NCBI GenBank assembly: GCA_005880945.1
Contig: VBIU01000059.1
Location: forward strand, 1 to 44,140
Direction: 5' to 3'
From: Chloroflexota bacterium
GTDB lineage: Bacteria > Chloroflexota > Dormibacteria > Dormibacterales > Dormibacteraceae
DNA length: 44,140 bases
A program made the position numbers and the translations under genes. A model generated the notes under the pieces. The model was not told the origin of the DNA, did no database searches, and saw only the letters and a list, made by a program, of their open reading frames with translations. Each line of letters starts with the position of its first letter. Positions within the stretch are counted from its first letter, which is position 1. Shown in pieces: positions 6,531 through 16,255 of the stretch.

Positions 6531-7754
6531 TTACGAGACGGGCTCGTCGATCAGGTCGCCCTGCAGGTGCCAAGCGCTCGACGACCACGTGATCACCTTT
6601 TCCTGAGTGATCGGATAGTGATCGCTCGACGTGGTCTTGACAGCGACGCCTGGAAGCAGGAACGGGTTGGTCTCGCTGAGGTTGCTTGCGGCGATGCTCA
6701 TCACGTTTGCACGCGTCAGGTTTGAGCCCGCCTGCTTGAGAACATCGGCCATCGTGTAAGCAGTGGCGACGCCGTAGATGTTGAAACCGTTGTTGACGTT
6801 GCAGCTCGAGCAGTTCGCGATGACCGTCTTGTAGAGCTTCATGCCGTCGTCGTTGGCCCACTGAGGGTCGGTCGGGTCCTTGATGTAGCCGACACTCGTC
6901 ACGTTCTTCAGCGCCGCGCCGTTCGAGGCGGCAAGGCCCATGTAGACCGCCGGGTTGGAGACCGAGTTGAGGTAGATGGTCGGCTCCCAGCCCAGCTTCG
7001 TGATGATGACGAGCGACTTGATGGTGAACCCGGGCGTCGTGAACAGGAACACAGTGTCCGCGCCGCTCGCCTTCAGCTTCGAAAGCTGCGACAGGGTGTC
7101 GGCGGCGGTGACGTCATACGACTCCTTGTCCTTGATCATCGACGCGCTCGCTCCGAGGCCGTCGGTGAGGCCCTTGAGGTAGTCCTGTCCGTAGTCGTCG
7201 TTCTGGTACAGCACCCCGATCTTCGCGTTGGGGTGGTTGGCGATCACGTCCTTGGCGTAGATCCGCGACTCGCCCTGGTACGGAGGCTGCCAGCCGATCG
7301 TGTACGGGTGCGCGCTGAAGTCGGCCATGAAGGTGGTGGCGCCTGTGGCGACGAAAAGCTGCGGCACCTTCTTGGAGTTGAGGTAGTCGCGCACTGCCGT
7401 CTGAGGCTGCGTGCCGAGGCCTCCGAACATCGCGAACACGGTTTCCTGCTCCACCAGCTGGTGGGTCAACGGCACCGTCTGCGCCGGGTTGTAGCCGTCG
7501 TCGAAGATCTTGTATTCGATCTTCCGTCCGTTGATCCCGCCCTGGGTGTTGTTGAGGTAGGTGAAGTAGGCGAGTGAGGCGTCGGCGATGGTGCCATAGG
7601 CGGCCGCCGGCCCGGACTTGGCGATGGTGACGCCAAGCTTGATGCTGGTGCTCGTCACGCCCGGGTCGGTCTGGGTGCCGCTGGACCCTCCACATGCGGC
7701 CAGAACGACCAGGCACACCGCGAGCGCGGCTATTTTGGGTCCCCTGCGTGCCAT
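6531..7754 (-). CDS. livK: Branched-chain amino-acid-type ABC transporter substrate-binding lipoprotein
   Basis: This 407-residue protein has a lipoprotein signal: basic start, hydrophobic stretch, then lipobox VLAAC with the lipidated Cys21. The mature part is a type I periplasmic-binding-protein fold (Peripla_BP_6): IKLGVTIAKSGPAAAYG, GGINGRKIEYKIFDDGYNP, FAMFGGLGTQPQTAVRDYL, IGVLYQNDDYGQDYLKGL. It captures the ligand outside the membrane and delivers it to LivHM. Branched-chain amino acids are the family default, but urea, amides or aromatic acids are possible. An AGGAGG site precedes the ATG. It is the last gene of livGFHMK and is followed by a strong hairpin, an arrangement that often allows the binding protein transcript to accumulate. 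Confidence 0.94.
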   Translation of the reverse strand: MARRGPKIAALAVCLVVLAACGGSSGTQTDPGVTSTSIKLGVTIAKSGPAAAYGTIADASLAYFTYLNNTQGGINGRKIEYKIFDDGYNPAQTVPLTHQLVEQETVFAMFGGLGTQPQTAVRDYLNSKKVPQLFVATGATTFMADFSAHPYTIGWQPPYQGESRIYAKDVIANHPNAKIGVLYQNDDYGQDYLKGLTDGLGASASMIKDKESYDVTAADTLSQLSKLKASGADTVFLFTTPGFTIKSLVIITKLGWEPTIYLNSVSNPAVYMGLAASNGAALKNVTSVGYIKDPTDPQWANDDGMKLYKTVIANCSSCNVNNGFNIYGVATAYTMADVLKQAGSNLTRANVMSIAASNLSETNPFLLPGVAVKTTSSDHYPITQEKVITWSSSAWHLQGDLIDEPVS

Positions 7755-7785
7755 TGAAGCTCCTCCTACTTTCGTTAAAGCTGCC

Positions 7786-8880
7786 TCAACCAGTCTGAGG
7801 GTCTGGAGGCATCTGTCCAGTCCCCCGTTCGCCCGCCCCGCGCAAGCGCTTGCGCAGCGCCCCGTATCCGGAGGTTATCAGCCCCACGACCCCGTTGGGC
7901 GCGAAGATCATTATCAGGATCAAAAGGGCGCCGTAGGTGACGGCAGGGCCGGCTTTCACGAAGACGGAAGAGATCTGCTCCGGGATCCATGACTGGTCCG
8001 AGATGGTCTGGCTGGATACTATCGGCAGCCAGTACACGAACATGCCGCCCAGCAGCGGCCCGACCGTGGACGCCAGTCCGCCGAGCACGGCGCCGACGAG
8101 CAGCTGGAACGAGAGAGCGACCGGGAACGTGTCAGGGCTGACGTATGTGGTCGCCAGCCCGTACAGCGAGCCGGCGACGCCCGCGTAGAACGCCGACATG
8201 CCGAAGGCCAGGGTCTTGTAGCCGGCGACGTTGATGCCGAAAGCGGCGGCGGCCACCTCGCCGTCGCGGACGGCCCTCATCGCGCGCCCCGGGCGGTGAC
8301 GAATCATGTTCCACGCGACCCAGAACAGCAAAACCGCAATCGCCAGGCTCAGGTAATAGAGCCACTGCTCGCTGGTCATCTGTGTTCCGCCGGTGACCGT
8401 GGAGAACGCGGCCGCAGCGAACTGCGGAGGCTCCTGCGGGACCAGCCCGATGCCCTGCACCCCGCCGGTCAGCTGTTCGGGCCGTTTGATGAGGCTGGGC
8501 GTGACCACGGCCAGCGCGAACGTGGCGAGCGCGAGGTACAGGGCCGAAAGCCTCAACGCAGGGATGCCGAGCAGGAAGCCTATGGCACCGGTGACGAGGC
8601 CCGCGATCGGGATCGTCACCAGGTAATTCACGTGATAACGAGCGATGAGGATCGCCGTCGTGTACGCGCCGAGGGCCATGAAGGCGCCGTGGCCCAACGA
8701 TATCTGGCCGCTGTACCCGACCAGGACGTTGAGGCCCATGATCGCGATGGTGAAGATCAGCACGAGGTTCCACTGGCTGCTCTGAAAGCTGGTGACCACC
8801 GTAGGCAGTCCGATCAACAGAACGGCGGCGACCAGCACGAGCCAGTATCGAGGTGGGGCGCGGCGCACGCGTGCGAGCAC
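7786..8880 (-). CDS. livM: Branched-chain amino-acid ABC transporter permease LivM
   Basis: This 364-residue permease has about ten hydrophobic segments. The family phrase GLNVLVGYSGQISLGHGAFMALGAY is complete, and the coupling-helix region RHRPGRAMRAVRDGEVAAAAFGIN is present. It forms the membrane channel with LivH and is driven by LivF and LivG. The GTG at 8880 was chosen because it lies 2 nt after the livH stop and gives the usual short basic N terminus (VLARVRRAPPRYW). A 31-nt gap with an AGGAGG site separates it from livK. The C-terminal tail (about residues 340-364) is basic and Pro-rich and probably cytoplasmic. Confidence 0.94.
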   Translation of the reverse strand: MLARVRRAPPRYWLVLVAAVLLIGLPTVVTSFQSSQWNLVLIFTIAIMGLNVLVGYSGQISLGHGAFMALGAYTTAILIARYHVNYLVTIPIAGLVTGAIGFLLGIPALRLSALYLALATFALAVVTPSLIKRPEQLTGGVQGIGLVPQEPPQFAAAAFSTVTGGTQMTSEQWLYYLSLAIAVLLFWVAWNMIRHRPGRAMRAVRDGEVAAAAFGINVAGYKTLAFGMSAFYAGVAGSLYGLATTYVSPDTFPVALSFQLLVGAVLGGLASTVGPLLGGMFVYWLPIVSSQTISDQSWIPEQISSVFVKAGPAVTYGALLILIMIFAPNGVVGLITSGYGALRKRLRGAGERGTGQMPPDPQTG

Positions 8881-8882
8881 CG

Positions 8883-9758
8883 TCAGACCCGCCGCACCGA
8901 GGGCCGGCCGAAGAGGCCGTTCGGTTTGATGACGAGCACGGCCACGATGATCAGAAACGCAACAGCGAGCTGGAGATCCCCGCCGACGAGATATGCGCCC
9001 GCCAGGTTGACGGTGATGCCGACGATCAGGCCACCGACAACGGCGCCAAGCGGGCTCTCGATGCCTCCAAGGACTGCCGCGGCGAAGGCATAGATGATGA
9101 TCGTCTGCATCATGTTCGGCTCGAGGAGAAGGATCGGGGCGACCATGATTCCGGAGAGCGCGCCGACCGCCGAGGCAAGACCCCAGCCGAGCGCGAGCAT
9201 CCAGCTCACCCGCACCCCCAGCAACCGGCTGGCATCCGGGTTGTGCGCTGCCGCGCGCATGGCCAGCCCGAGCGTCGTGCGCTGCAGCAGCAGGTAGATC
9301 AGGACCAGCACCAGAGCTGAGACCGCGATGACTCCGAGGTCTCGGAAGCTGATCAACGCGCCGAGCACCGACACCGTCTGCACCGAGAACGGGCTTGGGA
9401 ACGAGCGCGGGATGTAGCCGAACACGAAACCGGCGAGGCCGTTGATCAGGGTGGCGAGTCCCAGCGTCACGATCACGAGCGTCAGCACCGGCGCTCGCTC
9501 GACGGGTCTGATGACGACGCGCTGGATCAAGACACCGCCGGCGAACGCGAGCACGAGCGCCAGTGGAAGCGCGATCCAGTAGCTCATCCCGTTTTCGATC
9601 AGCGCATACGCCACAAAGGTCGCGAACATCGCCATCTCGCCCTGGGCGAAGTTGACGAGACCCATGGCGTTGTAGATGAGGACAAGGGCCAGTGCCAGGC
9701 TTGCGAAGATGCCGCCGCTTGCGATGCCGCTCACGACCTGCTGCAGAAATTCCTGCAT
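8883..9758 (-). CDS. livH: Branched-chain amino-acid ABC transporter permease LivH
   Basis: This 291-residue permease has about eight helices, with the family features SGIASGGIFASLALALVLIY, AMGLVNFAQGEMAMFA near the N terminus, and the cytoplasmic EAA-like loop RTTLGLAMRAAAHNPDASRLLGV. Together with LivM it forms the transport path. ATG 9758 overlaps the livF stop codon by one base (TGATG); a TTG one codon earlier is also possible. The position between livF and livM with overlaps or near-contacts shows translational coupling. Confidence 0.94.
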   Translation of the reverse strand: MQEFLQQVVSGIASGGIFASLALALVLIYNAMGLVNFAQGEMAMFATFVAYALIENGMSYWIALPLALVLAFAGGVLIQRVVIRPVERAPVLTLVIVTLGLATLINGLAGFVFGYIPRSFPSPFSVQTVSVLGALISFRDLGVIAVSALVLVLIYLLLQRTTLGLAMRAAAHNPDASRLLGVRVSWMLALGWGLASAVGALSGIMVAPILLLEPNMMQTIIIYAFAAAVLGGIESPLGAVVGGLIVGITVNLAGAYLVGGDLQLAVAFLIIVAVLVIKPNGLFGRPSVRRV

Positions 9759-10468
9759 CAATAACCCAGGTATGAGCGGCGCACGGAGTCATTGCCCTTG
9801 AGCTCGGAGCTCAGACCCGCGACCGCGACTCGACCGACTTCCAACACATACGAGTGGGTGGACAGCTCGAGGGCCAGGCGCGCGTTCTGCTCGACCAGGA
9901 GCACGCCGACCCCATCCGCGCGGTTGATGTCACGAATGATCTCGAAGATCGCCCTCACCACCAGCGGGGCCAGCCCGAGCGAAGGCTCGTCAAGCAGCAT
10001 CAGGCGCGGACGCATCAAGAGGGCGCGCGCCAGGGCGAGCATCTGCTGCTCGCCGCCGGAGAGCGTGCTGGCTGACAGCCGGCGTCGCTCGCGGAGGACC
10101 GGGAAGTACTCGAAGACGCGCACATAGTCCTTGCGCACCTGGTCTCGATCTCGTCGCAGGTGCTCGCCCAGCCGCAGGTTCTCTTCGACAGTCAGGTCGG
10201 TCAGGATGCCTCGTCCTTCGGGCACGTGAGCCAGGCCGCTGCGCACGATGTCCTCGGTCGACATTCGGTGAAGCGATCGGCCTGAGAGCTTGATCGCCCC
10301 GTCCCAGCGGACTCCACCGCAGATGGCGCGGAGTGTGGTCGTCTTGCCCGCGCCGTTGGCCCCGAGCAGCGAGATGATCTCGCCCTCGGCCATCTTCATC
10401 GAAACCCCATGCAGGACCTGCGTCGGTCCGTAGCCCGCGTGCACCTCCTCGAGCTCGAGCAGCTCCAT
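9758..10468 (-). CDS. livF: ABC transporter ATP-binding protein LivF
   Basis: This 236-residue ATPase has Walker A GANGAGKTT, signature LSGGEQQ, Walker B RLMLLDEPSLGL and the switch His replaced in context by LLVEQNARLAL, as is normal for LivF-type ATPases (EQN). It powers import through LivHM together with LivG. The ATG at 10468 immediately follows the livG stop with no spacer, and the stop overlaps livH. All functional motifs are intact and the length is the family norm. Confidence 0.95.
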   Translation of the reverse strand: MELLELEEVHAGYGPTQVLHGVSMKMAEGEIISLLGANGAGKTTTLRAICGGVRWDGAIKLSGRSLHRMSTEDIVRSGLAHVPEGRGILTDLTVEENLRLGEHLRRDRDQVRKDYVRVFEYFPVLRERRRLSASTLSGGEQQMLALARALLMRPRLMLLDEPSLGLAPLVVRAIFEIIRDINRADGVGVLLVEQNARLALELSTHSYVLEVGRVAVAGLSSELKGNDSVRRSYLGY

Positions 10469-11230
10469 CTAGGCGGCGCCCAGATAGGCTTCGATGACCG
10501 CTGGGTTCTTGCGCACTTCGGCCGGCGTCCCTTCCGCGATCTTGCGGCCGAAGTCGAGAACGACCACGCGGTCCGAGATTCCCATCACGAAGCCCATGTT
10601 GTGTTCGACGAGGAGCACCGTCACCCCGAGGTCTGAGTGGATGCGCTGCACCAGCCGTGCCATATCGCCCACCTCTTCGTGGCTGATGCCGCCCGCGGGC
10701 TCGTCGAGGAGGACCAGACGCGGCTTTGACACCAGGGCCCTGGCCAGCTCCACCCTCTTCTGGACCCCAAAAGGAAGCGCGGCCACAGGGTGGTGGGCAT
10801 GTGGCGCGAGGCCGACGAAGTCCAGGACCTCCACGGCGCGGTTTCGCGCCTCCGCCTCCGCTTTGAGTGCGTTCGGAACGGGCGCCGACGCGCCGAGGAA
10901 GCTGCTTCGGATGTTGATGTGGTCCCCGACCAGCACGTTCTCGAGACAGGTCATCGAGCGAAAAAGGGCGAGGTTCTGGAATGTGCGAGCCAGGCCCCGC
11001 CGGACGACCTGGTGTGGCGCCAGCTTGAGCACCGGCTCGCCGTCGAGCATCACCGCACCGGCGCCGGGGCGATACACGCGAGCGATCACGTTGAAGAGAG
11101 TCGTCTTGCCGGCTCCATTGGGCCCGATCAGCGCCACAACCTCACCCGAGTTGACGTCGAAGGACACGCGATCAAGGGCCACCACGCCGCCGAAGCGAAC
11201 CGTCAGCTCGCGCACTTCCAGGAGCGGCAT
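10469..11230 (-). CDS. livG: ABC transporter ATP-binding protein LivG
   Basis: This 253-residue ATPase has Walker A GPNGAGKTTLFN, signature-equivalent LPFGVQKRVELARAL (LivG proteins commonly have LP.G.Q in place of LSGGQ), Walker B LVLLDEPAGG and the switch segment VLLVEHNM. It is the first gene of the liv unit proper. TAGACT lies 9 nt before the ATG and could be a -10 element. The fibronectin-III gene ends only 38 bp upstream on the same strand, so read-through from that gene is possible. Confidence 0.95.
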   Translation of the reverse strand: MPLLEVRELTVRFGGVVALDRVSFDVNSGEVVALIGPNGAGKTTLFNVIARVYRPGAGAVMLDGEPVLKLAPHQVVRRGLARTFQNLALFRSMTCLENVLVGDHINIRSSFLGASAPVPNALKAEAEARNRAVEVLDFVGLAPHAHHPVAALPFGVQKRVELARALVSKPRLVLLDEPAGGISHEEVGDMARLVQRIHSDLGVTVLLVEHNMGFVMGISDRVVVLDFGRKIAEGTPAEVRKNPAVIEAYLGAA

Positions 11231-11239
11231 TGCGCGGAA

Positions 11240-11245
11240 AGTCTA
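11240..11245 (-). promoter_or_regulatory. Putative -10 box (TAGACT) for the liv operon
   Basis: On the minus strand TAGACT is followed by 9 nt and the ATG of livG at 11230. No Shine-Dalgarno sequence is seen, so a leaderless or very short-leader transcript is possible. Confidence 0.35.
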
Positions 11246-11268
11246 AGAGCGGGCGGGAGGGTCGGCCA

Positions 11269-12804
11269 CTAGTCGGACGGCTCGGGTAGGTCTGGGGGCT
11301 CGTCCGGGGCGGCCGGCCACGTGGGCGGCGGCGGTGCGGCGCCCGGAGGAGGCGTGGGCGCCGGCCGCGGCGGCGCGGTCGGCCACTGGACCGGGGGCTG
11401 CCCGGTCCCCGGCGGCGGAGAGGCGGGCGGAGGAGGCTGCGGGGGTTGATATGGCGTCCCCGGCGGCTGAACCGCCGGCGGAGGAGGCTGCGGGGGTTGA
11501 TATGGCGTCCCCGGCGGCTGCACCGGAGGCTGCGGCGGCTGATGCGGCTCCACGGGAGGCGGCGCCTGCACCGGCAGTGCGGGATAAACGGGCGCGACCG
11601 GCGGAGGGATTGCGGCCGGGCGTGGGGTGCCCGGGAACGGCGCCGTGTAGTCGGGGCGCGTCGCCCGGTGGACCACTGTCGCCGAGGTCGGCGCCATCGG
11701 GCGCCGCCTACCCGCGAGCGCCCAGTAGGCGAGCACGCCGAGCAGTCCGAGTATGCCGATGATCGGCAGAAAGACAAATGGAGGTCGCGTGATGATGTCG
11801 AGGCCGTTGATGCCTCCACCGGGGCGGGCGCCGGATGCTTGCGGGTTGCCGGTGGGCGAGGTCCCCGGCGTCGGGCTTTCGCCGGCCGACGGCGAGGTCG
11901 ACGGTGTCGGCGTCGGTGGCCCCTGCAGCGTGAAGCTGGCGCATGGCTTGGGCTGGACGTTGGCGCAGAGCTTGTGAACCTTTGGCTTGTCACCGGCGCG
12001 GGGCTTCACCACTTTCGTGAAGGCTCCGTTTTCGTCGGTCACCAGGGTCACAACTGGATGGGTCGCATCGTCCCAGTACAGGGTGAGGTTCTCGTTTTTC
12101 AGGAAGAACTGGCCGGTGACAGTGATGCTTGTGGTCAGTCCTCCGGCGGTCGGCTGCAGGCCGATTGTCGCGCCGCTGGGGAGGGGCGCATACACGATCG
12201 CCGCCTTCCCCGTCGCTCCCCTTGTGTTGGTCGCGCTGACGGTGAACGCGTACGTGATGCTGTCCGAGAGGTTCGAGGCGACATAGGTGGTGGTCGAGGC
12301 GTTGGTCGTGTCCTTGATGCCGCCTGGATTGACCGTGATGTTGTAGCGGGCGATGTTGGACGAGCCCGACGAGGCGGGCGGGGTCCAGGAGACCGTTATG
12401 TCCCCTGCATTGGGTCCCGGGACGGCGGCCAGGTTTTGTGGCGCGCTTGGCGGAATGACGTGCGGTGTCGCGGTGATCCTGGCCGCGGGGCCATAGCCCT
12501 GCGCGTTATGCGCCCGCACCGCGAACGAGTACGAAGTTCCATTGGTGAGGTTCGTGACAGTGGCCGAGGTGCTCGACGTGATGATTTTTGGAACGTCGGC
12601 CGGCGACGTGATGACCTGGTAGAAGTCGAACGGAGCCCCTGTGCTGGGGGCGCTCCAGCTCAAGACCACCTGCTGGTCCTGGGCGGTCGCCTTGAGATTC
12701 CTGGGGGCTGAGGGCACGGCCGTCGTCAGTGCATACGCCGCCCCCGCGGACAGCGCGAAAGCAATCCCGGCTGCAGCCATGACGACGCGTGACCAGACCT
12801 TCAT
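11269..12804 (-). CDS. Membrane-anchored fibronectin type III protein with Pro-rich cytoplasmic tail
   Basis: The 511 residues comprise, in order: signal peptide (1-25, SAGAAYA); two fibronectin type III domains (about 30-113 with VPSAPRNLKATAQDQQVVLSW, and about 118-207 with PPSAPQNLAAVPGPNAGDITVSW); an Ig-like/IPT-type beta domain (about 208-290) with two Cys (LCANVQPKPC); a Thr/Ser/Pro linker; one transmembrane helix (FVFLPIIGILGLLGVLAYWALA); and about 130 residues of Pro-rich tail with a 17-residue tandem repeat. It looks like a surface sensor or adhesin whose tail could bind SH3/WW-like or cell-wall partners. That role is inference. It sits 38 bp upstream of livG and 28 bp downstream of the SCO1664-like gene, all on the same strand. 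Confidence 0.85.
   Translation of the reverse strand: MKVWSRVVMAAAGIAFALSAGAAYALTTAVPSAPRNLKATAQDQQVVLSWSAPSTGAPFDFYQVITSPADVPKIITSSTSATVTNLTNGTSYSFAVRAHNAQGYGPAARITATPHVIPPSAPQNLAAVPGPNAGDITVSWTPPASSGSSNIARYNITVNPGGIKDTTNASTTTYVASNLSDSITYAFTVSATNTRGATGKAAIVYAPLPSGATIGLQPTAGGLTTSITVTGQFFLKNENLTLYWDDATHPVVTLVTDENGAFTKVVKPRAGDKPKVHKLCANVQPKPCASFTLQGPPTPTPSTSPSAGESPTPGTSPTGNPQASGARPGGGINGLDIITRPPFVFLPIIGILGLLGVLAYWALAGRRRPMAPTSATVVHRATRPDYTAPFPGTPRPAAIPPPVAPVYPALPVQAPPPVEPHQPPQPPVQPPGTPYQPPQPPPPAVQPPGTPYQPPQPPPPASPPPGTGQPPVQWPTAPPRPAPTPPPGAAPPPPTWPAAPDEPPDLPEPSD
11426..11520 (-). repeat. 51-bp tandem repeat encoding Pro-rich units
   Basis: Bases 11426-11469 are identical to 11477-11520 (44 bp), giving a 51-bp period. 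They encode two copies of a 17-residue unit VQPPGTPYQPPQPPPPA in the cytoplasmic tail of the fibronectin-III protein. The high identity suggests a recent duplication and possible length variation. Confidence 0.8.
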
Positions 12805-12832
12805 CCGCAGCCCGGGAAGGTTAACAGGCGGG

Positions 12833-13675
12833 TTAGACCGGCGGCCAGGGCACCGACCAGGCGGAGGTCGGTTCCGGGAACCGCCATCGAGGGTCGAGGG
12901 CCCCTCTCAGGCGGCGCTTGAGGACTCGGATCTCCCCCGGGCTCAAGAGCGGCTCGAGCCTCTGGGCGAGGGCGCCCTTCTCCAGGCTGACGAGTGCGCG
13001 CTCGAGGTCGCCGCAGAGGTCGGCCGGCAGCGGCTCGCCGGAGAAGTCCCAGATCACCGTCCGCAGCTTGGGGTCCGTGTGAAAGGTCAACCCGTGGTCG
13101 ATGACCCAGACGCGGTCCTCATTGTCGAAAAGACAGTGGCCCGACTTGCGGTCGGCGTTGTTGGCGATGACGTCGAACAGAGCGATCCGGAGCCAGGATT
13201 CTCTGAGTGTGCCGCCCCCACCCGGCCACGCCAGCGCGTGGCCGACCTCCCCGCCCGACGGGGAGGAGTCCGGCCCGGCTGTTCGCCGGACCTGTTCGCT
13301 CAGGAAGTGCCGGCCGTCGGCATCCACGAACAGCTGGACCGCTCCCACTCCGTGCGGACCCTGTTCGCGCGTGACGGTCGGCGGGATGCGAGGCCAGCCG
13401 AGCGCTTTGCTTAGCTGGTACGCCGCAACCTCCCGCTGGTACAGGGTTCCCGCCTCGAAGTCCCACAGCGGAGACTCTCCCCGCGCGGGCTTGTAGACGA
13501 CCTTGAGTCCCGCCGGCGGATGGGGCTCGAGCGTGGCCAGGAAGGTGTAGTTGGAGGCTCCCTGGAGCAGCCCCAACAGCTGCATGTCCGGGAGCTCCAC
13601 CAGCAGGCGCTCCGTGGCTTCCGGTTCCTGAGCGGCGCCCCTTGGCGGGCGGGAGCTAGAAGATCGGCCGGGCAC
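12833..13675 (-). CDS. SCO1664 family protein (PI3/4-kinase-like fold)
   Basis: This protein of about 280 residues belongs to the actinobacterial SCO1664 (TIGR03843-type) family. Kinase-like landmarks are VVYKPARGESPLWDF (nucleotide Lys), LFDVIANNADRKSGHCLF (N..DRK..H) and VWVIDHGLTFH (metal-binding Asp). The family resembles PI3/4-kinase or HipA-like enzymes but its substrate is unknown. The start is uncertain: GTG 13675 is used here, TTG 13711 and GTG 13600 are alternatives, and homology starts near ERLLVELPDMQLLG. The gene overlaps the end of the DUF3090 gene by about 20 bp. The two are neighbours in mycothiol-making actinobacteria, where they lie near mshC; no mshC is present in this window. 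Confidence 0.85.
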   Translation of the reverse strand: MPGRSSSSRPPRGAAQEPEATERLLVELPDMQLLGLLQGASNYTFLATLEPHPPAGLKVVYKPARGESPLWDFEAGTLYQREVAAYQLSKALGWPRIPPTVTREQGPHGVGAVQLFVDADGRHFLSEQVRRTAGPDSSPSGGEVGHALAWPGGGGTLRESWLRIALFDVIANNADRKSGHCLFDNEDRVWVIDHGLTFHTDPKLRTVIWDFSGEPLPADLCGDLERALVSLEKGALAQRLEPLLSPGEIRVLKRRLRGALDPRWRFPEPTSAWSVPWPPV

Positions 13676-14162
13676 CGTTGAGGACCGGGCATGGGTGGCC
13701 TGCTGGGTCAATCGGCAGCCCGCAGCGCGGGCACAGCGGGCGGCCGGCTGTCAGCACGTTCTCGGCCTGCTTCGAGAATGCGGCGATCTGCTGGTGGCTC
13801 AGCCAGAAGCGGACGCTGGGCGCATCTTCTGGCGGGCTCTCCTCCCCCGCGGCCGACTGGCTCGCCACGAGCACGAACATCCGCCGGGCTTCGTGGTAGC
13901 CCAGGCCCATCTCTCCGACCTGCCACTCCGGCTCGCCGGGCGCCAGCCCCGCCTCACCCGGCAGCCGTTCAGGGACGTCAATCCCTTGCGCCTCCAGCAT
14001 CTGGTGCAGGCGGACGATCAAGGCCTGGATCTGCGCCTTCTCGCAGGTCAGGGTCAAGGTCCGGCCGCGGCCTTTGGCGAGCAGGAAAAACCGCCTCTGG
14101 CCTGGCTGGCCGACCGCCACCACAGCGATGTCGTCAACTGGATCGAGCTCGAATATGGCCAT
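13656..14162 (-). CDS. DUF3090 family protein
   Basis: The 168 residues begin MAIFELDPVDDIAVVAVGQPGQRRFFLLA, the standard DUF3090 (TIGR03847-type) opening. They end with a CxxC pair and a Cys/His segment (LCPRCGLPIDPAGHPCP) that forms a probable zinc knuckle. Function is unknown. The family is almost always next to the SCO1664-like kinase-fold gene, as here. ATG 14162 fits the family N terminus and has TAGTCT 7 nt upstream; upstream in-frame codons belong to the intergenic region. It is divergent from dnaK. Confidence 0.9.
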   Translation of the reverse strand: MAIFELDPVDDIAVVAVGQPGQRRFFLLAKGRGRTLTLTCEKAQIQALIVRLHQMLEAQGIDVPERLPGEAGLAPGEPEWQVGEMGLGYHEARRMFVLVASQSAAGEESPPEDAPSVRFWLSHQQIAAFSKQAENVLTAGRPLCPRCGLPIDPAGHPCPVLNGARPIF

Positions 14163-14169
14163 CGGGTCA

Positions 14170-14175
14170 AGACTA
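14170..14175 (-). promoter_or_regulatory. Putative leaderless -10 box (TAGTCT) for the DUF3090 unit
   Basis: On the minus strand TAGTCT, then 7 nt, then the ATG at 14162. No Shine-Dalgarno sequence is present. This would drive DUF3090, the SCO1664-like gene and possibly the fibronectin-III gene. Confidence 0.5.
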
Positions 14176-14304
14176 AGGTTAGGGGCGGACCGGGAGCGGA
14201 ATTCAACTCGGACCCCCGTCGCGTTTTGATGCGGTTGCGGTGGGGAACAAGACAGAGGTAAACATTGAACACGCGCCACGAGCGCGGCCTGGAGGAACAG
14301 CTGA

Positions 14305-16192
<1,888 letters not shown>

Positions 16193-16214
16193 AACAACCA
16201 GGCTCCAGGTTTAC

Positions 16215-16244
16215 AACGGCTCGGGCTCCGGCCCGAGCCGTTTT
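16215..16244 (+). terminator. Rho-independent terminator after dnaK
   Basis: A perfect 12-bp stem, AACGGCTCGGGC (16215-16226) with GCCCGAGCCGTT (16231-16242), closes a TCCG loop and is followed by TT. It starts 22 bp after the dnaK stop codon. Confidence 0.9.
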
Positions 16245-16249
16245 ACTTT
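16244..16249 (+). promoter_or_regulatory. Putative leaderless -10 box (TACTTT)
   Basis: TACTTT directly follows the dnaK terminator stem and is 6 nt before the GTG at 16256. This would let the next gene be transcribed independently without a leader. Confidence 0.45.
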
Positions 16250-16255
16250 GTGGCG

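Noticed and set aside
5686..6861. Longer minus-strand frame (391 codons) covering the membrane protein and the end of livK
   Set aside because: It crosses the terminator hairpin and is in a different frame from both genes. The hydrophobic, motif-bearing product is in the 5736-6476 frame.
8881..9792. N-terminal extension of LivM through the livH region
   Set aside because: The frame stays open upstream, but its translation there is Arg-rich nonsense; the livH frame carries the permease motifs. LivM starts at GTG 8880.
11426..11520. CRISPR-like array
   Set aside because: Only two direct copies with no spacers, inside a coding frame; it is a coding tandem repeat.
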